A DNA stretch of 64,000 nucleotides, taken from assembly GCA_030280995.1 (NCBI GenBank), contig JASXTE010000014.1, forward strand, positions 8,782,656 through 8,846,655, given 5' to 3'. This document shows positions 34,504 to 47,146 of this stretch, piece after piece. This DNA comes from Hemileia vastatrix (Eukaryota; Basidiomycota; Pucciniomycetes; Pucciniales; Zaghouaniaceae). A program made the position numbers and the translations under genes. Numbering within the stretch: position 1 is the stretch's first letter; every line of letters starts with the position of its first letter. Below the pieces are notes generated by a model. It made no database searches. It was not told the origin of the DNA and saw nothing but the letters and a program-made list of their open reading frames with translations.

Positions 34504-37500
34504 CTACAGAAAACAAATTTGATTAATTTTTTCACTCACTACTGTCTGCAGTCCAATGGCAGTGAAAACCTCGTCTTTGATTCCAAACATTCCTTTTTTG
34601 TGCTTGACAGTAGCTGAATGTCCAATTATTGCATCTTTCTTAATCACAATTTGAGTTTCTTTGGCTACTCTTACTAACCGACAATGCACTTGTGGGAAAA
34701 GCTCATAGGGATCCTTTTATGTTTCTTCTGGATGGAGCTCCTTGAAATGAATTACTATAAAATAGATTTGATCATTCTCTTCCTTTGACCTGAAAAGATC
34801 ATCAATTTTCCCAAACTGGCTATCTTTTCCATAGTAGAATTCAATTGTTGAATTAGAAATGTGTCAATGATAACTAGAAAACCTCTTTCCATGTATCAAT
34901 ATGCTTGCTACGTTTTCAACTACCTGATCCCCACTTTTCTCTGATGGTGTCAAAGCCCGTCTTGAAGCTTCTTTTCCCATTTGTGCCCTTACCCATTAAG
35001 TAAATAATGCCATACTTAGATGGATCCATTTTTTTTGTTTATCGAGATCAAGATGGATTTTTTTAGTCTCACATTGATCATTATCTTCAGCTTCACCAAG
35101 ATCTAATACCCTAGACTTCCGATACCAATGTTTGAGCATTGTTAGTGGCATCTCTCCTGTGGTCAATATTAAAAAATTAGCACAGCTGAGTTTTTAAATC
35201 ATTGCTTACAAACATTACATACATGGATGGTGATTGTTTGGAATTTCAGATAATATATGATTCACCCGCTCTCAAGACCAAGTAGCTGTACCTGATGGTG
35301 AACCAAGACACTTTATCATTTCAGGATAATGTTGAGTGATATTCAGATATGGCTTTGCCTTAATATTCTTCGAAACCTCTTCCAGGCACTCACAATACAC
35401 TAACAGAAATTGATCTAGATCTTTAAGTTCATCAGTCTGTATATTTTTCAATGTCAAAAAGTTGGTGATTGAGCATAATGTTACAAGTGACTTGAGAAGA
35501 TAATATTCTCTTGGTTTTTTAGCTGAGGAAGCTGAAGATTCAGATTCTTTAAATTTTTCAAACCAAAGGGGTATAAGCGACAAAGGGAAGTATAGAGTAT
35601 ACAGCATGTGCCATTCTGCTGCCTTGAGGGATCCTGCCTTTTTAGATCCTACTGATTTTGAAACTTGTGTTAGCCAGGAAGGCCTTCTTACTTGATCAAT
35701 CATCTTCCATACAACCTGTAGCTCTGCTGCTGTGATTTGTGGATTACTACTACCTTCATTTTCTTTCTCCTTACTTTTCCTTTTATTTTCTTCATCTCTA
35801 GCTGTCTCATTTGATGAGTGAGATCCTTCACTCTTTGATATGCTAATGCTACGTTACCTTAAGTTATACAATGAATTCCTACTGCCACTGCTGTGAGACT
35901 GTAATGAGGCCAAATTACTATATGGAGGAATAAATTTGGAGCTGGATGACCTACTCTGGCTTCTTGATCAATTATTTCCCAATCCTTTACTATCTAGTCC
36001 ATGATGACTTGATGAATGTCTTGAACTCGTAAGTCTTAGCCGCTTGTGCTGTCTTGTGTGCCCTGTATCATCATCATCATTATTTGTGGTGCTTAAGCTA
36101 CTTCTACATTTTTTAGAATGTTTGTGCAGTGAAGTATCAGAAAAGAAATCATCATCTTCTTCTCTTACATGCCAATTTTTATCCTTTTCCAGCTTTCTTT
36201 CTAGATCTTTTGCAGCATTTTTTATTTGAAAATAGCTTAGACTGTGATCTTTTAGGTTGCCAAGCATATGTGAATACATAAAATCAATTGAGCAATATTC
36301 AGTTGGACACCAATATTCAAGGTTATTAAGCTCACTCCATCTTACCCCATGATTCTGAAAAATTGATACATGCTCCCAATATGACTTAGACTTTTTCCAC
36401 TTGGTCGCCCAGCACATATGATCCTCATGATTCTGTAATGAAAAATTTCCCACATTCTTTTCACTAATTTTATCTTTAGAGATATTACAGAAAGAGAAGA
36501 ACATTCTTGCAGAGTGACTCAAAAAGCCAGCCAATTTTTGTATTTCAGGAATGTCACCTATCAAAGAGAACAATGCAACTCTTAATTTCTGGCCTTGTGG
36601 ATAAAGATGCGTCTTTTCAAACAATATAGCATCCCATAGAGTTTGTAGATCATTAACCAGGGGTTTTAGAAGGTTATTAAGATGTTCACTTGTGGGTTCT
36701 GTTGGTCCAGGTATAATAGCATACAAAAAAAGATTTTCAATTTTGTATCTATCTTCTTGAGGTAGGTTCATACACACCATCATAATATTGCCTACAGACT
36801 TCTGATGTCCTCCAATACTACTACCAGCAGGCCTAAATCAGTTGACATATAAAGTAAACATTAAGTTGACTGAAGTTATTGTATATTCATCATCATTTTG
36901 ACCCAGATCTGGAGTGGTAATGGCAAAGTTTTTCTAAATTGAACCATCACAAACATCCTTCAAGAAATCACACTCTAAATTGTCTGCCACAGGGGTTTTC
37001 TTCTCAATCAGAAGCTCAAATTTGAACAGTTTGATCTTTTCCTTAATCCAGTCAATAAAAGAATGGTGATTAAATGTTTTTAAAGATAAGTATTTTACAT
37101 GTTCTTGCTCTTCCTTCATCAAATACAGCCTTTCATCACATTTAACTACAATTTGTCCTGCTCCAAACGTTTTTAAATAGCGCTTTGATGACAAAAAAAA
37201 CAGTTGATTTCCACATAGTATAGATGGTTGAGATTCAGAGTTATACTCATAAAGAGCAAAGCATTTAGTACAGCATGTTTTAGTGAAAAATTATTGATTG
37301 AGCTTTAATAGACTAAAAACCATATCTATTGAGCGTGGGATCAGACGGACAATGCTATCAGAATCCAGTCTTCCACTATCACCTAGAAGTTTGAGCTTCT
37401 TAATTTCTTCATCCAAAAATTGAGTACAACCTTCTTTGCTCAAATGATGAATCAGAGAAAGCTTTGCTGCCTGCCACATAATTATTTGTCTATACCGTTC

Positions 37501-37840
37501 CCCAAGATTTGAGTCTCTAGAGACTGTTGAAGATACTTCTGCCCCCAATAGCGACTTCCCCTATATAATATATCATTGAAACATCATAAAGACTTTTATT
37601 CTCACTTTGAACTATAGATATACAGCTTACTGTTTCTGTGGAGCTGGAACTTTCAATGTTAAGTGGATTGTTGGAAGAAATAACTATCTGGGCCTTCCTA
37701 TTTCTTTCCTCTTGATGTTTTGCATAAGAATTAGAGCTTTTGAAAGCCATACCAACTTCAAAGGACCCAGAAGAAGTTTGATACTTTCTATTGAAAAATC
37801 CAAGCTCTTGACATTGACATACATGAAAAAATGGAGGCAT
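34504..37840 (-). pseudogene. Tnp2-family (CACTA/CMC) transposase
   Basis: Starts at ATG 37840 (MPPFFHVCQCQELG), then a KHQEERNRKAQ region typical of the family N-terminus, KTCCTKCFALYEYN, the RNase H-like Tnp2 core (ENLFLYAIIPGPTEPTSEHL, LGDIPEIQKL-type, KLAGFLSHSARMFFSFC, HGVRWSELNNLEYW), ELQVVWKMIDQVRRPSWL, and the C-terminal IEFYYGKDSQFGKIDDLF and VHCRLVRVAKETQIV blocks. Stops occur near 37288, 36930, 35968, 35271 and 34730, so this copy is inactive unless some lie in introns. Length and order match basidiomycete Tnp2 proteins. Confidence 0.8.
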
Positions 37841-38981
37841 TGTAATTGTGATAAATGTAGGAATAATTTAGCTGTTGGATGTTACCAATTGAAGGTATTC
37901 CTTTTTTTGAAAGGCACTAGCTAATATAAGCTATATTATTTTATCAAAAGAATATTATGGAAGATGCATTGAAATTATTTAAGTTTAAATTTTCACTTTT
38001 TAATCAGATAAATTATATATTAATTAAAAGCTATGCAGTCTACTTTATTTATATTCTGTATACTCTCTGCATTTGTACAACAATGCATGCATGTTTATCA
38101 GAATATTTTCTATCATATAAAAAATTCTATTGTACACACAAGTATCTTAATGATTTTTCTATCAAATTCCTTCTGATTTATATCTAACTACCCCATAATT
38201 ATTCGATTTTAGTAAAAATTCTTAGTTATGGACTATAAGAAAGTAATCCATATTTTTAACATAATTATTTAAAAAATTACCCCAAAAATCAAAGTTAAAC
38301 CCAAAAAAAAGGTTAATATTTTGTAAAAAACAATAAAAAACATATTTCCTTCACTTTGAAAATTGGTCTGCACTAGGTAGAAATAATCAAAAATACTCAA
38401 ATAATAGATGCTACAAAAGTGTAAACCTTAAAGCATTACAAAAAATATGAAACCTTGTATAAATTTTCATACATAAATGTGAAGAAGTGACACTCCAGTC
38501 TATTTATTCAGGTTAAAAAAAATTACTCAATGGAATATGTATTACTATCATATTGGACCAAAAATAATTTTTTGGTAATCAAAAAATGAACATAGCCTCA
38601 CATTTATCAAATTATTTTTGTGGAAACATTTTTTGAAAAGAAAAAAAAATCCTTTTCTCAAATGAGTCCGCTTTTATCATATAATCATTGTCTTCCTTTT
38701 GTACCATTCCTTTTGAGTTCTAATTGCATATAAAAGTATAATTTATGCATATTATAATGCCATAAAGTTGAAATATTTCTTATTCTTAATTTTTGTGATA
38801 CTTCTCCTTAAATCAACTTTGATCATAAAGTTTTGAAGCTCCACAATTTATCCTTCCTCTTTGTTTAATTTTATTGAAAACTTTCTCAATATAATTGCTT
38901 ATTAACCCTAGTAGCTCTTACTTTCCTCATGGAAACCTGCCCAAAAACACATGAACACTTAATAGAATTTTTAATGAGACT
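37841..38981. other. AT-rich divergent intergenic region
   Basis: Lies between the head-to-head Tnp2 (-) and X2 (+) genes, so it may hold promoters for both. No repeat or conserved motif stands out. Confidence 0.4.
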
Positions 38982-39011
38982 TTGCCTCCATTCAATTCTC
39001 ACTTTTGTAGA

Positions 39012-40020
39012 TCAATGCACAATTTTTGTCGTTCACTTTTGGATATGTCACCAGAATCAAATGGATGGAAACAAAACCCTACTGAAGAGCAATTAGACAG
39101 ATTTTCATCATTTGACATGAATTCTTGCAACATCACCTTTGAACTACCTCATCCAGAATCAAATTCAGCTGTTTCGGAAAAGTTTCCACCAATTTTCCGT
39201 GAATCTTTTATTGACCACCTTCGCATGTGCGGTTTCCCAGGGTCAACTTTCACTTGGAACCTAGATTGGTTTGACAAATGGAACCAGGTCTTGACAAATA
39301 TTCTCATTAAACACTGGGACAATGACTTAAAAACCAATAATTTGATTGCATATCCAATTGACTCAACTCAAATTAGCTTCTCAAATCAAATGGGAGCTCT
39401 TCACCGTTGGTTTTTAGGTCATTCTGATAAATCAAGACTTTGGAAGGATTCTGATAGCTCTCAAGAAATAATCAAAGTGAGAAAGCATAAATATAGAATA
39501 AAAAAAAGGATGAAAATCCCCTTTTTTTCAACTATTTTTATTTATGACCTTTATTTCAAATAACAAAGATTCTAAGAATTCAGTTAAGCAAACTAAACTT
39601 CTCAAACAACTTCCACATTGTGAAACTTATCACAAACTTTTCACAAACATCAAGTGTTGTTCAGACACCGAAATTTATAATGATGGATCTTTAAGACATA
39701 TCTTAATGCAATGGAGGTCTGAAGATTTTTCTAAAGTTGCACAATATCTTGACCAACAACACTTTGATATTTGAGATACTTTGACCTACTCTGGAAGTGT
39801 GCTAAAGGACTTGGCCTTGTACAAAAGAATCAGTTTGGTTTCAACATTATCACCTAACCTTAATCCTTCTCATGTCCCCCGGGGTTTGCCAAATGACTTT
39901 TATTCTCCCTTATATCTTGAATCTCTAAATCCTCAACAACTCAGACTTTTAAATCCTCAAAATCACATAAATTTACCTGCTCTCCTGGAAATTCTTGCTT
40001 CCTCTAATGTGAGTGATTGA
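39012..40020 (+). pseudogene. Basidiomycete-specific Tnp2-associated protein, copy X2
   Basis: First ATG of the frame is 39012 (MHNFCRSLLDMSPESNGW). The core FRESFIDHLRMCGFPGSTFT and WFDKWNQVLTNILIKHWDND matches X1. An intron with donor gtgaga near 39475 and an acceptor in the 39550-39585 region joins it to LKQLPHCETYHKLFTNIKCC, SDTEIYNDGSLRHILMQWRS and PRGLPNDFYSPLYLESLNPQ, ending at 40018. One in-frame TGA at 39772 splits the last exon. It is oriented opposite to X1 and head-to-head with Tnp2. Function unknown. Confidence 0.6.
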
Positions 40021-40142
40021 CAAACTACCTTAATAATAGGTTTGCACACTCATACTCCTCATTTCCACTGTTTGGGACACTTAGCCTTGAAAACAAAAAC
40101 ATAATTTTAAAAATTACTATTATCATTAAAATTTATAGAATT

Positions 40143-42253
40143 TTAATTTGGCTCACATTGTTCGCTCCATTTTTTCCTTTGAATCTTATATATGCTGAAT
40201 TCTATACTTCCATGCACAAAATAATTCAAAACATTTACTTCATTTTGCTGCCCCATTCTATACAGCCAATCAACAGCCTGCTGCTCAACTGCTGGATTCC
40301 AATTTGGCTCCTATTTCAACATTGAACATATAAAAAATTTAATATTTTTTTTCTTAATATGATATATAAGACATTGAGCTTACCATTATATATACATTTT
40401 GAGCACACTTGAGATCTATACCCACTCCTGCAGCCTGAATTGTTCCAACCAAAACTTGGCAATTTTTATTAAAATGGAATTCATGCATATTTTTGTCTCA
40501 CCTTGCCCTGCTGAGTTCACCCATAAGCTGGGTATACCTAATATTGTGGTCATCTAGAGCCATTTTTATTCTATTTTGAAATATTGCAAAATTGTTTTTA
40601 ATAATTCAACACAATTTTGTAAAAAAAATTCATTATAGAATCACTAACATCTGCAAAAAGTCTGCAAAGCTGGAGAATATAACAGCTTTCAGAAAATTTA
40701 TAACCCTTTCACCAGACAAAAAGTTTTTCAAGTGGAATATAAGATGACAAATCTTTGCGGAATGCTGCCAAGTGAAATCAAAAGTTGGAGTTTCATCCAG
40801 ATTTTTGTAGATTGGATGGTTGCAGAATTTTCTTAAAATCATCAGCTCTCTAAGAAACTCAGATGAGTCCCAAGGGAGGTCAGTGCTTCTGGACGGCCCA
40901 TATTGCTCAGTGAATCCTTCTTGAAGCACATTAAGTTTAGACTTCCATGGATCTGCTAATTGAACCAATATCCCCCTTTGAATCTTTTTTGGAAGAGAAA
41001 AAATTGCATCTTTTTTTCTATGTAGGCTTATGACTTTCATTAAGTGATTGATTGATTTTATAGAATTAGCCTTTCCTTTTTGCAAACCTGGAAAATAGAA
41101 ATTCTTCCATAACCAGTCTTCTTGCCACTTTTCGATTCTAAGAAAAAATATGAGACTTTGAAGGTCAGTGGGCCTGTTCTGAAGTGGAGTTCCAGTCAAG
41201 CATAGTCGGTGTTGGGATTCCAAGTCAAATATTGTTTGAGCCCTCTGCGAGTAAGGATTTTTAATGTAACTAAAAGAATATTTATAAAAGTTGATTATAA
41301 AAATTAAGTTTTAAGTTTTAGATATAGAAATGAGCACTAACTGAGCTTCATCTAAAACAACTCTATACCAAAAGAGCTTTTGAGTCACCGGTATATTTTT
41401 TTGGCTTTGATTTTTTGACATTGTTGGGCTAGCTGTTTCATAGGTTGTTAAAAAAATAACAGTGTACTGTAGCTCATTGACATTAGTATTTTGACATTCA
41501 TTCCCATAAATAACCTTGAAAGGAAGCCCATTATCTTCAAAGTGCACACTTATTTCATTGATCCAATTCAATAGTGTTGCCAGTGGGCATATAATCAGTG
41601 TGGCTGAACTCTGATTAATAACTTCTTGATTTTCCAATATCTGGAATTGTCTTGCTTCACTTTGAGTTGCACTTATAAGAGAAATAGTTGACAGCGTCTT
41701 TCCCAAACCCATATCATCAGCAAGTATTGACCTGTTTCCTTCAGGGGTTAATTGATTGTTAGGAAACTGATCTTTATAGTCATCAAATCCAGTTCTAAGC
41801 CAATGGTTGTCCTGGTGCCTCCACATGATATCCAAATTTTCCTTTAACATTTTTTCATTTTCAATAATAAAATTTATTCCTTGAAGTTGATGTGTTTTGA
41901 GAACTGTTTTGATTCCTCGGATAATTTGATCAGCTTTCCAATCTTGAGTACTCCAAGATATTTGGAAAGAGCCTTCAAAAATTACATGCAGGATATTAAA
42001 AAAGATAGTGGAGTTGTAGTTCAGGATCGGACATAAATTGATTTGAGAAGAAATGAAATGCTTCTTTAGCAAGACTGATTAGTGTACTTGAAGAAAAGAG
42101 GCATCCCCAAAGTTGATACTGATTACCAAAAACTGGAACCAAATAAGCATGAAAATAGAATTGCTTAATAGGATTCAAGGCACTTCTTTGTTTTAAATGG
42201 TGAGATCCAGACCCAATGTCACCCAATAGTGGTCCAATGTGCTGACTCTGCAT
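40143..42253 (-). pseudogene. SNF2-family DNA-dependent ATPase (Rad5/Rad16-like)
   Basis: Minus strand from ATG 42253 to TAA at 40143. Helicase motifs in order: Q-region LKTHQLQGINFIIENE, Walker A ADDMGLGKT, SATLIICPLATLLNWI, the DEAH-box as DEAQ in YRVVLDEAQ, motif III CLTGTPLQNRPTDLQSLI, FCNHPIYKN, SSFADFLQM, motif V VLVGTIQAAGVGIDLKCA, and motif VI EQQAVDWLYRMGQQNEV (Trp replaces the usual Arg of AxDR). An intron lies between DEAQ and the NPYSQRAQT exon (about 41225-41340) and another near 40340-40390; frame breaks occur near 42050 and 40600. It may be a decayed duplicate of a chromatin or repair ATPase, or cargo of the Tnp2 unit. Confidence 0.75.
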
Positions 42254-43278
42254 TTGAGAAAGATTACGGACAAGGGTTGGTTTTCTTTCTTAAAATAGTC
42301 CAAAAATATGAACATTCAAATGGCCTCGCTGTAAAATCATGGGGGTTGGTGAGTTTTGAAATCTTGAAATTACATTCATATAAATTTGATCAATCGTTAT
42401 TGAGAACTGTCTAACACATCTGAGACTTTACATATTAAGTAAGAATAGTATCTGAAGATAGTGGTTGTTAAAAGGATGGCTTGAACCAAAAAATGAATAA
42501 TCAGTTTTGAATAAAACAACAAAATAACATTTAGCATATTCTACGCTAAGATCATAATTCTTTCACATGTATTATTATTATCTTTTTAAAAAAATTGGAA
42601 GTAAATGAATTATAACTGAAATAAATAATATGGCTTAGAAATAAATCTTGAGCCTATAGAGTAAATTTGGGTTTGTGGAAGAAGAAAAATTTTCTTAATA
42701 AAAATGTGCTTTATTGTTACATTATAATCACAAAATAGAATGATTTCACTCTTATTACACTTATTTATGTTTCTGTATAATAGTAAAGTGCTTTAGATGG
42801 CAGTTCAAAATCCAAATTGAAACTACTACCTAGAACGATGTCTTGATATTAACATACTTTTTGTAAGTCTCTGGACAGACACTTATGGTGATCTCAATAA
42901 TATTAAAATTGATTTAAATTGTATGTTTTATCAAATATCTATGTGGTCTAATGTAATAATTGAGATAATTCAGTTTAACCTTCTGTTACCAACCTGGCAA
43001 GAAAATATCTGTAGATTTTTTAGACCGAATATCAAATTTTGCTTTCCACAAGATGGGAAAGTGAATATTATGATATGTTAAGTGATATGTTCAAGCTTTG
43101 CTCAATCTGTGCTCAGCTGAAGATCAAAATAATCACCAAGCTCCAAGAGACCTGTGATTGAGTTGGGTTGAATCTAGGTCTAACCGATTACCAAATCTTT
43201 GTCCAATTGATTTAAATCTGGTTTCACAATGAATTACCAACAGCTTCCCAACAGCTTTCCAACCACTTCCCAACATTT
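42254..43278. other. Noncoding, possible 3' LTR remnant of Gypsy E
   Basis: No ORF. On the minus strand, TGTTGGGAAGTGGTTGGAAA (starting near 43274) directly follows the integrase fragment and would suit an LTR start, but I found no matching 5' LTR in the window. Confidence 0.3.
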
Positions 43279-44046
43279 TTAAATGAGGGGTATTTCTAGC
43301 AATACCCCCCCAAATTTCCTGTGGTGTACTCTCCTATAAGTCTCCCCAAAGCCTCTATGACCAAGGTTTTCATGCAGAGACTTCAACACCAACTCTAGAC
43401 CGTCCTTCTGAGTCACCACCACTTGAGGCTTTGGATGTCTCCTACCCATCAAACTCCTTCCTGACACATAGAAGCCAGGACTCTTCTTTTTGCTTGCCAC
43501 CCAAGTATCCTCATCACAAAGATCTGGCCTCTCCAAGGTTAACAGATATTCAACCATAGTAAAATAAAGCCCATTATTACCCCAGGTCTCATAATCAAAA
43601 TCCAACAAAACAACATCCAAGGGTACAACCCTGTCATCAAAATCACCTGTGTACACATGAGCAACATGACCAGCCCATCCAGGAACCCAATCCCTAAATT
43701 TTGGTACATCCTTTTTCTTCCACTGAATCTTAAGAGAATCCAATTCACCAAAAAACACACCATTCTCCAATTTTGAGCAATCCCAAACAACAGCCCCAGT
43801 TTCATCAACAAAAACATCCTGATCACCAGAATAAAGATCAGATCCAGTCAGTTTAACCACTTGGTGGAGGAAAGAGCAATCTTCCAGTTTAGCCTCATGG
43901 TGGAGGAGAGAAAAATCTTCAGCACCCTTCACCAGGTCAAAAGTTAGACAACTTGCAGTCAAGTGGTTTTTCAGGTATCTTAAAGTAACATCAGAAGTAA
44001 CCTTTGAATGAATTTCAGTGCTTAAATTACTTACAAGACAGACCAA
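43279..44046 (-). pseudogene. Gypsy E integrase N-terminal fragment
   Basis: Holds the pre-integrase region (GWAGHVAHVYTGDFDDRVVP, YLLTLERPDLCDEDTWVASK) and the start of the zinc finger (LHENLGHRGFGETYRRVHHR), then stops at 43279. The catalytic core is missing. It belongs to a Gypsy lineage distinct from A-D and continues the RNase H at 45809-46330. Confidence 0.65.
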
Positions 44047-44121
44047 AACTCTGGGTGTCTCTGTACCAAATAGAAAATTAGAGAAAGTTTATTTCACTGC
44101 TAATTGTTAAAACGTTCTATC

Positions 44122-44361
44122 TTATTTGATCTTGAGTGGCTTCCAAAAATTGTGCCTCAGCGTTACATTACCTTTTTTTCCTAGAAATAAGTCATCCATG
44201 ATAACTACTCTTGCACCATTTATTCCAGGACCATGAAATAACTTGTCATAATCTTCTTTCTGTAGGTTAAAATTGTAGACTTTACCAGAACAAGCATCAA
44301 TGAAAGCACATTGAAAAGTCTCATACCCTTTTTTTGTTAGGTAAATGTGGGTTAATTTCAC
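44122..44361 (-). other. Orphan ORF fragment, 79 residues
   Basis: Reads KKGYETFQCAFIDACSGKVY and ARVVIMDDLFLGKKGNVTLR. It does not match the parts of Gypsy E I can place. The alternation of strands around GKVYNF and GKKGNVTLR is loosely reminiscent of an OB-fold, but that is weak. It lies directly beside the palindrome array and may be Gypsy E sequence or part of the array's element. Confidence 0.25.
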
Positions 44362-44394
44362 TCATTGAAAATTTTTTACATGAACTCATATAAT

Positions 44395-45300
44395 ATCCTT
44401 AATTTTAGGCGACATATCACCTCATGAATGCATGCAAGCAACTTGCTTGCTTTTTTACCTCTGTATGTTTTTGAACTTAAGGATATATTGCATACATGAG
44501 GCCACATGTCGCCTCATGTATGCATGCAAGCAACTTTCTTTTTGTTTTACTTCTGTATTTTTTTGAACTTAAGGATATATTGCATACATGAGGGGACATG
44601 TCACCTCATCTATGCAATAACAAGATCGCTGATAAAAAATAGTGCAATACATTTTTTAATCAGCACTCTTGTTATTGCATACATGAGGCGACATGTCTCC
44701 TCATGTATGCAATAAAATTCTTTGAAATCCTTCATTTAGGTGAGCAATGCATTGGTGCATACCTACCATACCAATGAAAATACACATCATGGAACCTTTT
44801 TACATGCATACATGAGGCGACATGTCACCTCATGTATGCAATAATAAGAGTGCTGATAAAAAAAATCTATTGTACTATTTTTATCAGTGCTCTTGTTATT
44901 GCATACATGAGGTGACTTGTCCCCTCATGTATGCAATATATCCTTAAGTTTAAAACCATGCAGAAGTAAAAAATCAAGCAAGTTTCTTGCATGCATACAT
45001 GAGGCGACATGTCTCCTCATGTATGCAATATACCCTTGATCTCAAAAACATACAGAAGTGAAACAGAAAGCAAGTGGCTTGCATGCATACATGAGGCGAC
45101 ATGTTGCCTCATGTATGCAATATATCCTCAAGGTTAAAACAATACAGAAGTCAAAAAGGAAGCAAGTATCTAACATGCATACATGAGGCGACATGTTGCC
45201 TCATGTATGCATGTAGGCAACTTCCCTACCCCTTTCTCATATGAATTTCCAAAAAGCATAAGATGAGGCAAATTGTTGCCTCATCCTTATGCAGTTGCAC
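44395..45300. repeat. Inverted array of eight to ten GCATACATGAGGCGACATGT palindromes
   Basis: The unit is a 34-bp near-perfect palindrome beginning GCATACATGAGGCGACATGT. Copies start near 44492, 44582, 44678, 44808, 44902, 44995, 45085 and 45177, with degenerate ones near 44408 and 45250. Spacers on the left ('cttaaggatatatt') are the reverse complement of those on the right ('aatatatccttaag'), and two central spacers are themselves palindromic. The symmetry centre is about 44.75 kb. It sits between the RNase H and integrase parts of Gypsy E. Confidence 0.9.
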
Positions 45301-45808
45301 CATTTTCTGATGACATAAGGAAATTCTTTGCCTCATGTAATTGGGATATGGTGTATACTTTGTGTGTAGTTCTGTGTGCTAACATAGAAAAATGATTTTA
45401 TTTTGGATTTGAGCTCCTTGCTGAGCACATGTGGGGAAACATGAGGCCATATGTCACCACAATTTTTCCTGCATATCAGATTTAGTATGAAGTAAAATTA
45501 TATCCAATATTTGAGATAAAATATTACCTATTGTATCATAAGAACCTTGTGCCAGTAAGTGTAAGTAATGCACTGCACTGGGTAATGTATTTACTAATGT
45601 AGCTGAAACATTTAATTTTCTTCAAAGGCAGTGCATAGAGAAATATATTTCCAAATTCAGTTCTATTTCAGTTGAAAAATATCTACACTTTCTTTCTACA
45701 AATATATGAGCTATGTGTCATGTTGAAAAATTGTCTCACCAAAGTTCCAACACAGGTTTAACTCAGGTTAGACCACAGGTACTAAACAACCACTTTACTG
45801 CAAGTCGT
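45301..45808. other. Noncoding flank of the palindrome array
   Basis: No ORF or array. It contains one more GAGGC-type inverted pair near 45300-45340 and separates the array from the Gypsy E RNase H. Confidence 0.35.
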
Positions 45809-46330
45809 CTAACTTTTGACCTGGTGCTTTGTGCTGGCCCTAACCACTGAGACATCTTCATCAAATTCTTCAGAGTCAGAATCTTCATCCGTAGGTGGTC
45901 TCCTTGATAATACATCTGGAATTGTAAAAATTTTTCCAGGTATGTGTACCAGGTCAAAAGAAAAATGTTGAATAAATGCCACCCACCTAGTCATTGGAGC
46001 ATTTTGAATAATTGGTGTATTGATCATTTGAAGCAGAGTTTTTGCATCCAACTGAAGCTCAAAATTCTTCCCAAACAAAACAGGTTTCAGATTCTTAAAA
46101 ATGTTTTCTACACCACACAATTCCAACTTGGGTTGAGAAAATCTAGATTCAACCTCATTAAATACCACGGATTCATACCTTACTGGCCTGACCCTCCCAG
46201 TATCACCTTCCTGAGACAAATCAGCACCAGCAGCAATGAAACTTGAGTCCACTTCCAAATACATTTTTCCAGCACCCATTCCATCATCCAACTTGTGATG
46301 AATAATGTCTTCATCTACCATCTTTTCCAA
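45809..46330 (-). pseudogene. Gypsy E RNase H region
   Basis: Contains YLEVDSSFIAAGADLSQEGD (catalytic Asp), FSQPKLELCGVENIFKNL, LQLDAKTLLQMINTPII and GKIFTIPDVLSRRPP, the usual RNase H blocks of this Gypsy lineage. It is in the same orientation as the RT fragment at 46625-47098, with a frame break between them. Confidence 0.75.
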
Positions 46331-46624
46331 CTTCTGAAAAGTCTCTTCACACTATTCAGTCAATACCCACTCTGCATCTTTCCTGGTCAACTTCCTCAAA
46401 GGTGAAGCCAACAAATAAAAATCTTTAATAAAAATTCTGACATACACAGAAACTATCATCCTTCCCCTTACTTCAGTAGTATCTTTGAGCCTTGGCTATG
46501 ACTGATTTCTATTAACTTTCTCCTTTGCCATAATCCTTTCCTCATAACAAACAACATGACCCAGAATTTTCAAAGAAGGAACACAAGAACAAAACTTTGA
46601 CCCAGAAATAGGCAAACCAGCCTT

Positions 46625-47141
46625 TTAAATCCTGAAAATTAACCTCTCTAGAGTAATTGAATATTCATAAACAAATCTCCTTATTCCTAAGTTCCCCTTC
46701 AGCACCTCATTTCCATAATCAGTGGAGGGTCCTTTGATTCCATCATCATAAATAAAAATACCAGCATGAGTAGAGACCTCATCCTGTGAAATCCAAGCCA
46801 TTTGTGCTTGATAAACTGCTACTGAATTAGTTGCTCCTTGAGGCAAGCTAGTGTGCTTAAATCTCCCCAGAGGAGTCTCAAACATTGTGAGTAGCCATGA
46901 ATCTGTGTGAATTTCCCTTTCATCATAACCACCCATATTATCTCCTAAACAATAACACACCCTTCCAGAAAAAGATTCCACAAAGTCTTCTGCACTTGGC
47001 GGCATCCCTGAATCCTTGATAGTGACTCTATTCAAGGCTCTAAGATTATGCACAACCTTCAGATTACCATTCTGCTTCTTTACACAGAAACCGGACATGA
47101 GTAATATAGATGTTAATTGTTTGTATAAACCAGTCCTGACC
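46625..47141 (-). pseudogene. Gypsy E reverse transcriptase fragment
   Basis: Reads GFCVKKQNGNLKVVHNLRAL, FETPLGRFKHTSLPQGATNS and an RT box FIYDDGIKGP, in which a Tyr precedes the DD pair. It is interrupted on its N-terminal side by Gypsy C, with the target copy CTTTC at 47142-47146; the upstream pol and gag resume at 57506. Confidence 0.75.
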
Positions 47142-47146
47142 CTTTC

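Noticed and set aside
44395..45300. CRISPR-like array because of regular spacing of palindromic units
   Set aside because: Eukaryotic context, spacers repeat and are mirrored rather than unique, and no cas genes.
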